The position numbers and the translations under genes were made by a program. Under the pieces are notes generated by a model. That model had not been told where the DNA came from and made no database searches. It worked only from the letters and a program-made list of their open reading frames with translations. A stretch of 64,000 nt of DNA from assembly GCA_033439265.1 (NCBI GenBank), contig JAVTVX010000026.1, positions 1,849,501-1,913,500 of the forward strand. The letters are read 5' to 3'. Below are positions 46,301-58,429 of the stretch, one piece after another (the first letter of the stretch is position 1; each line of letters opens with the position of its first letter). The stretch is from Dillenia suffruticosa (lineage: Eukaryota > Streptophyta > Magnoliopsida > Dilleniales > Dilleniaceae).

Positions 46301-47800
46301 TTGTAAATTTATTGCAAGAACCTTAAAGTAATTAAGGAATTTTGAGATTTTAATTTAAGTGTAGTACAAATTTGTATATGATATGTTTAGAGAGAAATTA
46401 TGCATGACATTAAATGTAAAACATAGTGTGAACTAAAATGGATTAGAAATACGAGATTGGGTTTGGGTTTTGAACTAGTATTAGGATCAATTTTGAGTCC
46501 AACTCTTTGAATTAAAATTTTTCAATCCTTATAAACATTTTTGTTTATTTTTCTTCTTTTCTTTCTTTTAAAACATGAGGCAAGAAAGTCAATAAATCAT
46601 TAAATTGTAATGGGTTGCATTTAATACAAGAAATAAAGATGATGTGGTTTGTGTGGTTCAAGGAAAAAAAGAAAATTTGGGCATTGAGTATGTGTATGGA
46701 TGGGTATGACCAGGGGAGAGAGAGAGAGAGAGAGAGATTCTTAAACCTTTATTCTTTTTTCTTTACAGCTTCTTCTTTCCATTGAGTATGTTTGATTGCA
46801 ATAAAATTTTGGATTTTACTAAATTGGATCAAAAGGCTCTAACTTAGATGTGACCACATCGAGATAGGTGTGAATCTCATGAATCAAGTACAAGATATAT
46901 TTAACTTATGGTTTTAGATTTGATTTATCATTTGAATTATGGTGAATGATATAATTTGATGATTTGAACCTATTTGAGTATTGGTATAATATTAGAATGA
47001 GAATGAAAACTACGATATTGTAAACTGGACAACTTGATATGGTGTTTATATTTTGACTATATCTTTCTCTACTAAATTGTAAATTGAACTTGGCTTTCTT
47101 TTGTTAAAATTAAACTTTTAGAACTTTAAAATAATATATTGTGGGAAACATTTCATTGAAAATTGAATTTTTGATAATTTTTCAAAAATGATATGTTCTA
47201 CAGGGAGACTGCCCTATTTCTATTCTATTTTAGTTATGTAACTTGCTTCGATTTTGTGTTGCTTTTTAGGCAGAATTAGTCTAAAGTCTGAATATCAAAT
47301 TGTAGATTTATGTCTTACTTTTAAATTGGAAGTTGAATCATTTAAATCTAACATGTGTACCGGAAGTTATAGCGATTTTTTCGTGACTGCGCAAATTAGA
47401 TCGTGAAGTCAAGATTATCACGTTGATTAACCTGGATATCTTTGTGTGATTGGAATAGATTTGGTCATAAATATAAAAGTTATAATTTTATATCTTATCT
47501 TTAAGTAGCAGTTAGAATTATCACAATCCGAGAATTATGATTCAAGATATGCCCATTTTTCTAAAACACGTTGTGTTAAGAACTTGTTGATTAGTTAAAT
47601 TTGTTAATTTTTGAATGAAAATGAACATTAAGGGGGTGAGCTAATCTAAACTAGGCTAACTTAGAATTTAATAAGTGTCATACGTTAGTTTCGAAAACTA
47701 AACTAAGATATAAATATCATATTGTTAGTAATTTCAACACGCATCACAAAAATCAAATTTGCAAGAAAGTTATTACTATTGTTTCATTATAACTACAACG
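46301..47800. other. Intergenic stretch with nothing recognised
   Basis: AT-rich with a short (GA)n run near 46718-46738 and no convincing frame. It might include the missing 5' part of the MULE at 47820, but no transposase similarity is visible. Confidence 0.5.
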
Positions 47801-47819
47801 TAAAAAATTTGATCTATAT

Positions 47820-48655
47820 ATGGCGAGAATAAATGAGATAAAAGAAGATACCCCAAATTACTTTGCAAATATTGTTCCTGAACAATTAACCATTTCTCAC
47901 GATGGTGGCTTTCATTTTGTGTATATGACAACCAATATAAGTGAAATTTATAATATCGTGCTAAAAGATGCAAGAAATCTACCAGTTTCTATTTTGTTAC
48001 TTAAAATTTTTTATAATTTGATGAACTACTTTGAGACTCGAATAGGTGAGGTAAAAGTGGGAATGACAAGAGGAGAGCAATACACGAAGTATGCCTCTGT
48101 CATGCTAGAAAGATAGATGAACACTGCTAACCTCCATACGGTTATCTCTTTTAACAGGGAGAATGAGATATTTGAGGTATAAATGGGTCATAGACAAACA
48201 CGGTATAGCTATAAGGGAGTTGTGGAAGTGAAAAATGAATATTGCATATGCAGGAAATGGCAAACATATAGAATTCTTTACTCACATGCAATCGCTACAT
48301 TAACACGGACGATGATTGACGTGCATATGAACATCGAGAAGTGGTATACATAGAAACAATAATTTAGAATATATGAGTATCATTTTGTACTAGTAGAAAA
48401 CATATCCGAATGGCCCATAGGTTCGTATACAACTATCATTCCCTATATATCACTTAGACATATGAAAGAAAGATCTAAGTCATCTCGATATCATAACAAG
48501 ATAGATTTTTGATAATCATCTTTGCGGACATCATGTGGGAGTTGTAGTGCAGAAGGTCATAATAGGAGAAAATGCACTAAGCAAATAAGATGTCATCTTT
48601 GTGGCAAACAGAGTCACAATCAAAGACATTGTTCAACCCAATTACATCATGATTG
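47820..48655 (+). pseudogene. Mutator-like (MuDR/FAR1 type) transposase C-terminal remnant
   Basis: 47820-48116 encodes the C-terminal part of a MULE transposase (YMTTNISEIYNIVLKDARNL, PVSILLLKIFYNLMNYFETR). Downstream, in a shifted frame near 48240-48300, lies a SWIM-type zinc finger (CRKWQTYRI, then a His pair where CxH is usual). Near 48540-48655 is a zinc-knuckle region (CGSCSAEGHNRRKC, then CHLCGKQSHNQRHC). The DDE catalytic core and N-terminus are missing, at least two frame changes separate the parts, and one SWIM cysteine reads Tyr. A plant mobile domain follows directly. A terminal inverted repeat was not found. Confidence 0.8.
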
Positions 48656-48926
48656 ATTATATTTATATTTTAATTATAATTATTGTATTTGTTAGTATCC
48701 CGAATATCGTGTTTTTGTTAAACTTTTGTATTACTTGTCTTTGTATCTGTTAATACGCATTCCACTTATTAATTGTTGTGTTGATATTCATCTTAAAGTA
48801 ACTTGCATGTACATTAACTAAGTGTTGATATTTATACTTATTTTTAAATTAATTAAATGTTAATATTTATATTTGTCATTATACTGTTAGCTCAATGAAT
48901 TTTTCTTTCATTTTTTCATAAATGGA

Positions 48927-50865
48927 TTAAGAACCTACTGATCCGAGCCTTCTACGCTTGCAGCGATGTCACCGTTCTTCGAGAGATTGAGAGGGAGAGA
49001 ACATGACTGGATGACTCATTTGCCATCGACGTGAGGCCGTGCTACGCCGTTGGGAGTATGGTCACATCGACGAGCGAGTGCTTCCTCTCCTAGAGCAATC
49101 AAGATTTGTGGGTGTAGCTCAACTGCAGTTTATTTAGTTGGATTGGCATTTCATTACGATTCTAGTAGAGTGATAGAGACAAGAGACGCACACGTTTCAT
49201 CTCCCACACAGTGAGCCACTATCACCCTTCAGGATAAAAGGTACTTCTAGACTTACCTGTAGATGGGCATCCCGCAGTAGCTAGGACGAAAGGAGTGTCA
49301 TGGGGGGATATGTGCGAGAGACTATTAGGTGGATAATAGAATAGATGATATACAAATAAAGCATGTCATGGTTATTTGAGATTTTTGTTGAGTTGCCCAA
49401 TAAAATAGATGATATACATATTACACGATGGACATAGGCGTATATTTTACTGTTGATAAGAGATGTGCTGTTTTATGATAATGTAGTATATTTTATACAT
49501 TTACAGTATTTATTGTTATTAGAGAATTTGGAGATTTCAGGAGCCTATAGTTGGGGTCTGCGTATTTGGCATATTTATATAGACAGTTTTGTATTGCCAT
49601 GCACGTAAATTCATGTGAGATTGGTGGGCCACTAGTATTGTTACAAATTTGGGGGGTGTAAGCGGTTTTTTTACATAGTTCCGATTAGACAATCTTTGCA
49701 CGTTGAGAAGGAGAGTCCACTCGCTTTGTGGTGAAAGGCAAAATTTGATGATACTATACTCTATACACACATGGTGTCAGCATCTAGGGAGGCACTTAAT
49801 AGATAGACGATGGATCAGGTCGTCTCGGTCCCGTACACTGAGGAGTTACTGTCATCTCTCCCCGACTACTGTTACGAGGGGAGGGATATTTGATACGCAC
49901 GGGTCCCATTGATCTGATTTAGTATAGTGGAGTGACACTTTTCTGATAAGTGATCCTATAGTATGGAGCATTTCAATCCATACCTATTTATTATGACACT
50001 TAAGATCGAATTCATGATACGAGTACGAGAGGTATACTAAAGATCTATTGATCAACGGAACATATAGTTTACGTAGATATTTGAACTCACCGACACAACA
50101 ATCTAGTTTCACTTAACACTTCTTTTCGATCTTGCCTACTCTGTCTGATTTCGTACCATCTTTCGTCGACTCATTGGTCGACGAGAAATTTATTTAAGTT
50201 ACGTGGTAAGTCTATAACTTTCCTTTTTTTTTATTATTAATCAATGATTTTAATTGTTTATTTTAAATAACATATACATATTTTCTTGTAGTGGAATATA
50301 TTGCACGAAATTCAAGACAGTTCTGGTGTTGACTAATCATGCACTTTCTAATTCAACCATTTTTGTCTTAACTGATGACATGACGTATCTTTTGAGAGTT
50401 AGACCGATTAGAGGTGGTGACGACAGATATGATTAGGAGCGAGCACGTGGACGATGATGAGGGAGAGGACGTCGTAGGAGACCACCATTGTCATCAAATC
50501 ATGCGCTACCATCACTGTTTCAGCAGCCGCACGACGTCATTGGACCTTCAACCGGATATGATGAGTTTTCATATTTTTACATACCTGTATTAGATGATTT
50601 CCCTCATCTTTTTACTCTGGGACTTCTCAAAGGAGAGGTTGTCCCAATAGTTATATAGATGAGAGACTGACACAGGTATAGAGAGATGATGTATCACCAT
50701 AATATCATGTGTCCCCTCATATTTTTTCTGATCCCCACCATGACAATGTAGGCTTACCTCAGATCATACAGATAGATGATTTGAGTTTAATATCTCGTAA
50801 TGACTGTACAAATATTATAATTGATTTAGGTGTTAGACAGTACACTAAGAGAATAAGAAAATGTT
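48927..50865 (+). pseudogene. Plant mobile domain (PMD, MAIN/MAIL-like) remnant downstream of the MULE transposase
   Basis: Plus-strand reading in several frames gives the PMD landmarks in order: a start like DPSLLRLQRCHRSS, then REAVLRRWEYGHIDERVLPL, LEQSRFVGVAQLQFI, LDWHFITILVE, RQETHTFHLPHSE (about 48930-49210), VSWGDMCERLLGG (about 49300), LENLEISGAYSWGSAYLAYL (about 49520-49590) and a SLPDYCYEGRDI stretch near 49850-49880, with an Arg/Gly-rich C-terminal tail near 50430-50490. PMD proteins of the MAIN/MAIL family are host regulators of heterochromatin, and related PMDs are carried by transposons. Here the domain is broken by stops and frame changes and is next to a MULE transposase, so it is most likely transposon cargo. 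It could also be a MAIL-like pseudogene. Confidence 0.7.
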
Positions 50866-51326
50866 AAAATATGTCTTTTATAATTTGTACATTTTTTTAA
50901 ATTAATAAAATTTTTTTTATATATTTTTTTAGTCGTACATTATTTGATTTGTTTATTTTTTTGGATTTATTGTATTGTTGAGATATTTGACTGTATTATT
51001 GAAAATTGTGGCTGTATTATTTTAAAATCTGACTATTTCAATTGACGAATTAAAATTATTGATTCAAAATTATATAAATCTGGGTATAGAATTATATTTA
51101 CACGTTGAGTATTAAAAATTCGATAAACATGGGTAATATTTATAATATTTTTCTTCCTTGTTTTAAAAAATTTTTCTGCCGTACATTGCTCCATCATTTT
51201 CCCCTTCTTCTGTTACAGCTGCTAGCTGCTGCTGGTACTTCAAAAACCCTATAGTCATATCCCAAAACCTTAACTTCAAATTTAGGTATTTTATCGTTTT
51301 CTTTTCCTTCAACTTCTTTTAGGGCT

Positions 51327-53407
51327 TTGCGGAGTTTGAGTTCTTGCGTTTTGAAGAACAACGGAGCTATTGAGCTAAGATGGAGTCAATGCCGACAATT
51401 AAGCCCACCCCTTCTCTCGATTTTGACACTTCCGTCTTTAAGAAGGAGAAAATCTTCTCTCGATTTCTTTTATTCGAACCCCGAATCTTCCTCTTCACAT
51501 TTCTCAAATCTGTACTCTGTGAAGAGAGAAAGAGAGAGAGATTCTCTCACTAAAATGTTGAATATGTGCTCTAATGGTCTCAATTCCCCCCCCCCCCAGT
51601 TTCTCGCTTTCTCTTCTCCAAATCTTCAATTTCATCTGGGTCTCCAACAAAACCCTTTACAGGTTGGTTGAATTTCTGCTTACAATTTCCGATCTGACTG
51701 TCAAAAAACCAAGAAACTAATTTGTTTTACTTTTCAGCGTTAACAGGAACTGGTGTTCTGAACATGGTAAGTAGTCGAATAAGGAGTCATAAGAGTGACT
51801 GCCTCAGCATCAAATGAAAATACTTCTTCTGGTGCCAATGTGGTGAAGAAAAGATTTTCCTCTTTGCCCCACCTTTTCTTAAACCCTATCTTCGAATCAA
51901 GTTGTTTAAGTTTTTGACATTATGGTATTGTAGAGTAGTAATTTCTTCAAACAGTTTTTGTCCAATTTTTATTCCTGAGGTGTTTACTTGAGTTGCATTC
52001 ATAATTCTAATGAAAATTTTGTAGTTTGTGGTGTTAAAGGATTTAATATATTGCATTCCAATTGTTTGATAAAAAACTAAATTAGTGGGTATTTTTGGAA
52101 GCAAAATTTTGAAAGCTAAGGACAGTATCTCCGATGAGGAAGAATCAAATATGTTGGACTACCTATATACGTCTCAATATTATATGGGCAGCATCATTGC
52201 CGTATCATTGGGTTGGGATTCTGCTTCCAAGATTAGCATTCACAATTATAATTCAATATTGGCAGTGACTTACGAAACTACATATGTGGGTGATGGTGCT
52301 TAACGTACGTGGGACATTATTACTATGCAAAACAAATCTGGGATCCCTGTCCAAAGAAGAGTTTATATCTTTTCTACAGTAGAGAATTATTAATTAGTTC
52401 TTAGTTGAGCAATTTTCAAAATTTTCTTGTTGATGGTAGAAGTCCACCAAAGAATGACACAAGTTATGCAGATCAGGGTACACTTGGCTGGTTGTAGAAG
52501 ATGAATGTTTGACACTTCCTCCCCCTTCCATTTGCCATGCAACTTTTTGTTCTCATACCCATGTATTATGCAAAGTTTTATTTCTTGTTCGACAGTTTAC
52601 AAAATAAAAAGTCCATGTATTGAGTTATATTTCTTTAAGAAAGGTTGAATATTTGTTACCTATTCTTAAAGAGTATGGAAAGAGTAAGAATGATTCTCAT
52701 TTATTACTGTCAATAAATTTCTTTTCATTCTTAGCGAAAAGAAAAAAAAAATCTTGCACTTCAATATGTAAAGCTTACAGGATGAATGGTTCTTTTGTTA
52801 TCTTGTGTTGGGAGAATCTTTCTTCTTTTTCTGATACTGGTTCACTTGTTACTTCTAGTTTGACCTACAAGTGGGCCTGCTTAATATTGGCTTCATTACA
52901 CCAATGTGGGTGCTATTTAGTGCACCAATTACTATCTGGCGATGGATGCTATTTAGTAGGTAGAGTTAGGTGCTCGGAATAACTACTGGTTTTGCCCGCC
53001 ACTACATATGAAATCACATGTTTATGCCATTGCACACCATTAGACTATTGTTTAATGTTTTCCTCTTTTAAATGTAGGATGTCTATCTGAGCAGTGTCAT
53101 GAAAATTACACTCATGCTGTCTACATGCGTTTCCAGTGGAAAGAAGATCTTGCTCAGTTCTATAAAAACTCTAATTATTTGGATGTTGTCAAGAAGCATG
53201 TGATGCCATACTGCCATGTATGCTCTGACATGTGAACATCAGACTCAGTTCCTTTGAACTTTGTTTTTGATGTCCAATTTCTGCTGAAATTTGCAACCGA
53301 TACTTGAAAATTTTTCTTGTTGGTTGACATTTGGTGCATAGGTGCAGGGTTGGATTGATGTTGATTTTGAGTCTGAAGTAGAAGATGATATACTTCCAAT
53401 CTTTTGA
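51327..53407 (+). pseudogene. Decayed stress-response A/B-barrel (Dabb) gene, UP3-like
   Basis: Exon-like pieces in order: a plastid-transit-like N-terminus (51327-51662; Ser/Arg/Leu-rich), a small exon (51738-51766), a Ser-rich piece (VTASASNENTSSGANVVKK near 51790-51852), ISDEEESNMLDYLYTSQYYM within 52095-52200, HENYTHAVYMRFQWKED... KHVMPYCH (53095-53217), and GWIDVDFESEVEDDILPIF followed by TGA (53348-53407). The last two junctions have good donor and acceptor sites. The set resembles plant Dabb-domain proteins, the final part being the second barrel half. Signs of decay: a frame change between the 51738-51852 pieces, a missing donor after 51852, and an in-frame stop where the family, from memory, continues with a basic residue and a short tail. 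A poly-C run at about 51588-51599 interrupts the first exon. Family assignment is from memory. Confidence 0.5.
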
Positions 53408-53920
53408 AAAGGAGAGGTTAGGCTATTGGCTGTATGCAATGATGCTAATGCCTTAGACACGTAAAATGGGAATTGTTGTTTAACTCTTTGCCTTGGCATT
53501 TATAATTCTAGCTAGGAGTAAATCAAAATTTTAATTTTTGCTTTCTGTTTTGTTTAATTCTTTGCCTTGGCATTTTATCCTTTTCTTTGTGATAAGTTAC
53601 ATTTTCAAAGATGCTTCTATTCTTTGTGTTAAGTTACATTTATGTCCGTTGTTTCAAAGTATTACTTAAGAATTACATTGAAGAGACTCGCAGATCCTTT
53701 GTGTCTTAGCATCCAACTACATTGGGGTTTAACCCATAATTCATTATTTTCATTACTAGGATTTATTCATGACCAGTATTTCATTTCTCCCTATCTTCAT
53801 TTAAATTCACATATGTGCAAGTGCGAGACTGTGCAGCAAACTTCAAAATTTTTTCCTCTTTATGCTAATTCGTAGAATATTCTGTTAATAATATGAAAAA
53901 TTCAGTCCTGAGTGATGTGA

Positions 53921-53946
53921 CCGAATATTCTGTTAATAATATTCGG
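53921..53946. repeat. Short perfect hairpin with a nearby direct copy of one part
   Basis: CCGAATATT and AATATTCGG form a 9-bp stem around an 8-base loop. The sequence GAATATTCTGTTAATAATAT within it also occurs about 50 bp upstream (from about 53875). Confidence 0.7.
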
Positions 53947-54563
53947 TCCACAAAGCCGCTCTTAAAGTTGGAGGCAACTGATATCAAGCGTTTCGGATCT
54001 CTCTCTCTCTCCTCAATGCATTTTTAACATGGTTTTGGATAAGCAAATACAAAAAAGATTGTTGAAACAGAGGAATTTGAGCTTCTTCAGTTTTTGAGCA
54101 ATGGCTTTTTGGCCATCAACATCATCAAGGAAAATGTCGCTGACATTTTTGCCTTCTATTTCTTTAGAAAGCCCGGCATGGATGTGGACAAGGACAGGTA
54201 ATCATCTATAAACTACCTACAGATAACCAGAATACCGACAAGATGCGAGTGCCCTCAACCCAACCTGACAAGGGGTTTTATATCAACCATGGGAAACAGC
54301 AGCAACAAATCTTTGTTCACAAACAAACTCTATGAAGAAGAATTTGCTTTTCCAAAATTTGTCTTAGGGTCTCCTTGTAGAATAACTTCCACTTCCATCT
54401 ATCGTCAAGTTTGCACATGGTACCATCCTTCAATAGGACTCCTAACACTACATTTTCTTAATTGAAAAATAGACGATAATATTTTGAAATCAAATTTTAA
54501 TCGATAAAAACTCAATAAATTAGCCATTGTCACCACTAACCACCGTATACTCGGAATTAGTAG

Positions 54564-54654
54564 GGTTGAAAATACATTCAAATCCTTTAAAAGAGTAGAC
54601 AAAGGTTGAAAATACATTCAAATCCTTTAAAAGAGTAGACAAAGGTTGAAAATA
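54564..54654. repeat. 40-bp tandem duplication plus a partial third unit
   Basis: The unit starting GGTTGAAAATACATTCAAAT is present at 54564-54603 and 54604-54643 without differences, followed by 11 bases of a third copy. The identity implies a recent duplication. Confidence 0.95.
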
Positions 54655-56732
54655 AGGAACTCGTAACCCGTACCTTATGTATTTCTTACATATGGGAACA
54701 CAACCTTTTCGGCATCTAGTTTGCACTCTCCACATCCCTAGGCAACATCAGGCAAAAATCACCACTGAAATTCATGTCCTTTACTACAAAGTCCAACTCC
54801 ATTTTTGTCATTACACTTGTAATCTCACTAATCTTATGATACTTAAATGTGAACCAGAACCTCAAGCTATCGCCGCCTTTCTCACAATTCTATAAACCCC
54901 AAAAATCATCACGTTTTTCTTCTCTCTTAAGCGATTGTACAAAACAAAACACACAAACCAATCGTAGAGCAAACGTAAAGAAGCATATAAAAGAAGATTT
55001 GCAAAAATAGAAATGACACGATTGCATTAGATGCTCCACTTTCACGCCTATCCCACTCCAAAAAGGAACTCTTCATTTTCATATCCCTTTGGATTCTTAA
55101 TCAACTCCTAAATGTTGTTTCAACAAAACAATAATTAGATATCAAACAAAACAACAATTAGGAAGGGGGGTTAAATAAAGGCATATGAACCGACGGACCA
55201 GAATTGTCTGTGTACATCGATCCCATGAAAGACCGAATACACCTTTGTCACTCTCAACTCCATGGTCGAATATGTGACCGAGCACTAATTCGTAACTTCC
55301 GATTCTCTCGGCCAACTTAATCTCGTCCCCTTGAACTCCCTAGTTATCTTGTTCCTTGATGGACACATCTCGTTGCACACAGGCACCCTTACTATATGAT
55401 AAACATAACTTAGGAAAGAAATTCTAAAAATTCGAATCTCCCTTACTCTTAGGAAAGTCCTATCCACAAAGGAAACGAATTTCGGTAGAAGCCCGATAAA
55501 GTAGGAAATATCCACCACAACTTGAATTTTCCCAGGTCAAAAGGATTTCGAACCTTTTCAAATCTTCTTAATCCTTGACTTCAATCCTGATGATCTCGGA
55601 GGATCCCTATCAATCTCCCTACAAAGAAAAATTAATGTTTCGATTTCCCAAAAAGCATACGAAACCCTACATACGTGCTATATATACTCAGTATCATAAT
55701 GAACCAAAATTGTTCTAAGACTAACACAAAAGGCACACAAGAACATAGGGCGGATGCACAACTCTTTTCCTAGCCTGTTTCTTTCGTTTTACAAACACTT
55801 TTTTCTAACTTGATCATCAAGTCTTCTCCATTGGACCTCCCACAGAGTGAGCAACGAACTGCGTTGACCTCGCCTCCATTCTCAAGCCGAAGGAGTTACT
55901 ATCTTTGGAGTCTAAACCATCTCCAACACCATTGTGTCTAGAATTTTAAATTAACTCCAGGTCGAGTTCTTGTAAAATAGAAGAAACCAGTGTAAAACAT
56001 CTTGCGAATGGGTTTTTGCAATTGGACAATCATAGGAAACTAAAGAAGGCACAAAGGAAGAGCAAAATGACCACGCCCCATACTGCCACTACTGGGAACA
56101 TCGATGCTTATTTTCCAATTTTTGCATGTTTATTTCCTTTTTTAATGATTTTGGAGACTATTTGTACTCTTGATTCTCATTGTTGTAGGAGATTTTTGGC
56201 ATTATCTTTTAATAGAATTTATTCTTCTTCAATCAAATCCTTATATTTGGGTTTCAAGCATTAAACTTGTAAAGAACAAATTCAATCCCGTTTCCAATGC
56301 GTATCAATTAGTTGAGTAATAGTTGACAGCATTAAACATGTCAGGTAACTCTATATTTACAAGAAATGAATTTTTGTGAAAATAGTGTAACCAGTAGAGC
56401 TCATTTGGGTTGGATTAACGTCAAGTTAGGCATAGGCAAAATTAAAGTTGATGGTCCAAATTTAAGCTTTTTTTTTGGGGGGGGGTGCTGTTTTCTTGTA
56501 AGCTCATGTACTTTTTGGCCAGACTGGGTCCATTTCATTGTGTGAGGTTGGTTCTCTCATTAATTTTTCATGCTTACCATTTTTCTAAAAATTTCGACAA
56601 CAAAATATATCACTTTTTGACAAATACTTCACATGACCATTTTCAATTCTTTCTTAATTTTTTTTAATCGTTCAATTTCTGGAATTAAAATCAAAAAATG
56701 TTTGGAACTAGATTTGAAATAGAAACCATTTA

Positions 56733-56922
56733 TCAAAGGATAGTTGGCCTAATAGGATATGACACTAAATCCCTTAACCAAATTTCCGAGTTCGATCCAC
56801 GACTTGGACATGAAAAAAACTATGTTGGGATGATAGCCCCTTAATGGGCCTCTGTAAGTTCCGAACTGAATTAGTCAAATAATAGTTTCAGATATTGTTT
56901 GATATAACATAAAAAAAAAAGG
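56733..56922 (+). mobile_element. tRNA-derived SINE
   Basis: An A box (TGGCCTAATAGG, 56745-56756) and a B box (GAGTTCGATCC, 56788-56798) lie at tRNA-like spacing. A tRNA-unrelated body follows, then a run of A at 56911-56920. AACCATTTA flanks the element on both sides (56724-56732 and 56923-56931), a 9-bp target duplication. Length is about 190 bp. It is typical of plant SINEs. Confidence 0.8.
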
Positions 56923-57011
56923 AACCATTTAGAACTGAAATTGGAACCAAAATTGCTATTTTAGGGTTCTGTTTCAATTCCTATAAATCAATAACCAACA
57001 ATTCTTCAGGT

Positions 57012-57121
57012 ATGAAAAAAATTACGTTGGGATAGTAACTCCTTTAATGGGTCACTGCAAATTCCGAACCGGATTGATCGAAATATGACTCCGGATACTG
57101 ATTGGTATAACACAAAAAAAA
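57012..57121 (+). mobile_element. 5'-truncated second copy of the same SINE
   Basis: This stretch repeats the 3' body of the SINE at 56733-56922 (TTGGGATAG, TAATGGGTC, CCGAACCGGATTG, TATAACACAAAAAAAAA) but lacks the A and B boxes. It ends in the same A-rich tail. Confidence 0.7.
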
Positions 57122-57727
57122 AGTAATATTTTCTGATATTTACATCATTTTTTATATGAATTAATTATTTTTAAAAATTATAAAAATTATATTTATAAAT
57201 TTTATATATCAATACATGACAGTAACATGAAAAGAAATATCTTAATAAATCCCATTTTGATAAAATGGACATTTTAAGTCATAATACGAAGTTTAGGCGG
57301 AATTTTCTTATATTATAACATAGATAAGCTCATATGCTCTTGTCTTGCACTTGCAAAATTGTTTAAAAAGGGGTAAAAGGGTAGGATACAGCTTGAGTGC
57401 AGCATAAAAGATAGAATGCATGACGAGGGAGGACGGTAGAGCAAGAGTACCCTAAGCAAGGATCTTGGTGAGCGAACTTCCAAATTAGTTAGGCGCCAAC
57501 CTCTTTTAATATTCTGGGGACATTATCATACTTTTTGATTGTTTTCCTCATACAAACGCGGTAGCAAGTTTTGCATTCAAATTAGCTCTTGGCCCCCACA
57601 GTGAAGGACGAATTATCCCAAATCGGCGTCAAGGGTTTCAACTCCTACACACCCCGTCATATCCTTGTAAGGAGCATTGCCTTCCTAAGAGACACAACAA
57701 CCCTCGCAAGCTCAATGAGCGGTAAAC

Positions 57728-57863
57728 TGTTACGAATTTCATATCGGATCTCTAAAAAATCATAAAATAATACTTAATTCTAATAAACTTTTTCACCCAA
57801 CAAGTCGATTTTTTAGACTGAATTTTCCTATTGGGTTTGAATCCATTATTTGGGTCCGTGATA
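57728..57863 (+). repeat. Left LTR of the TRIM
   Basis: 136 bp, TGTTACGAATTTC...TCCGTGATA, followed by the primer site. It is paired with 61839-61974. Confidence 0.88.
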
Positions 57864-58429
57864 AATTGGTATCAAAACTTCCGATCTAATATAGAAAAGG
57901 GTTATCTGGTGTCAGAGTAAGAGCTAGTATTGTAACCGGGCCGGGTCGGGCCGGCCCGATCCGGTTCAAGGGCGGTTCCCGGAACCGCGGGTCGAGCTGG
58001 TTGCGAGTCCTAGGGCACTCCGGGCCGGTTCCAAATATTTTAAAGTTGAACCGGCCCGGCCCGCTGAACTGGAACCACCGGGCTGGGCTCGGTTCGGCCT
58101 TTTTTTTTACCATTTTTTAACTCTTTTTTTTGTAACTCTATTTTTTAATTCTATTTCATTTTTGTAACTCCATTTTTTAAAATTTTGTTGTTGTTTTGTT
58201 TTTTATTTTCTTGTAATAATTTATTTATTTATTTTATTTTTTTAATTCATATTTTATAAAAAAAATAAATTAAAAATTAGAGACAAAATTTTTAGAGTGG
58301 TTCCACCGAATTCGGTGTACGTCCACTACCAAACTCATCACTTGGATTTTAAAATCCACTAATTTTTTTTGTTACATTATTTTGATTTTTATATCATTTT
58401 GATTTTTTTTTGTTACATTATTATTATTA

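Larger units (their letters stand above)
53410..56730. other. Long stretch without a recognisable gene
   Basis: It contains several short open frames on both strands (for example 55285-55518 minus and 54677-54895 plus) that show no domain I recognise. Base composition between 54900 and 55970 is less AT-rich than the neighbourhood, and the region might hold a decayed gene or element, but I cannot name one. Confidence 0.5.

Noticed and set aside
55285-55518. 77-codon minus-strand frame in the 53.4-56.7 kb gap
   Set aside because: It looks somewhat protein-like but matches nothing I can name, and neighbouring frames do not extend it.
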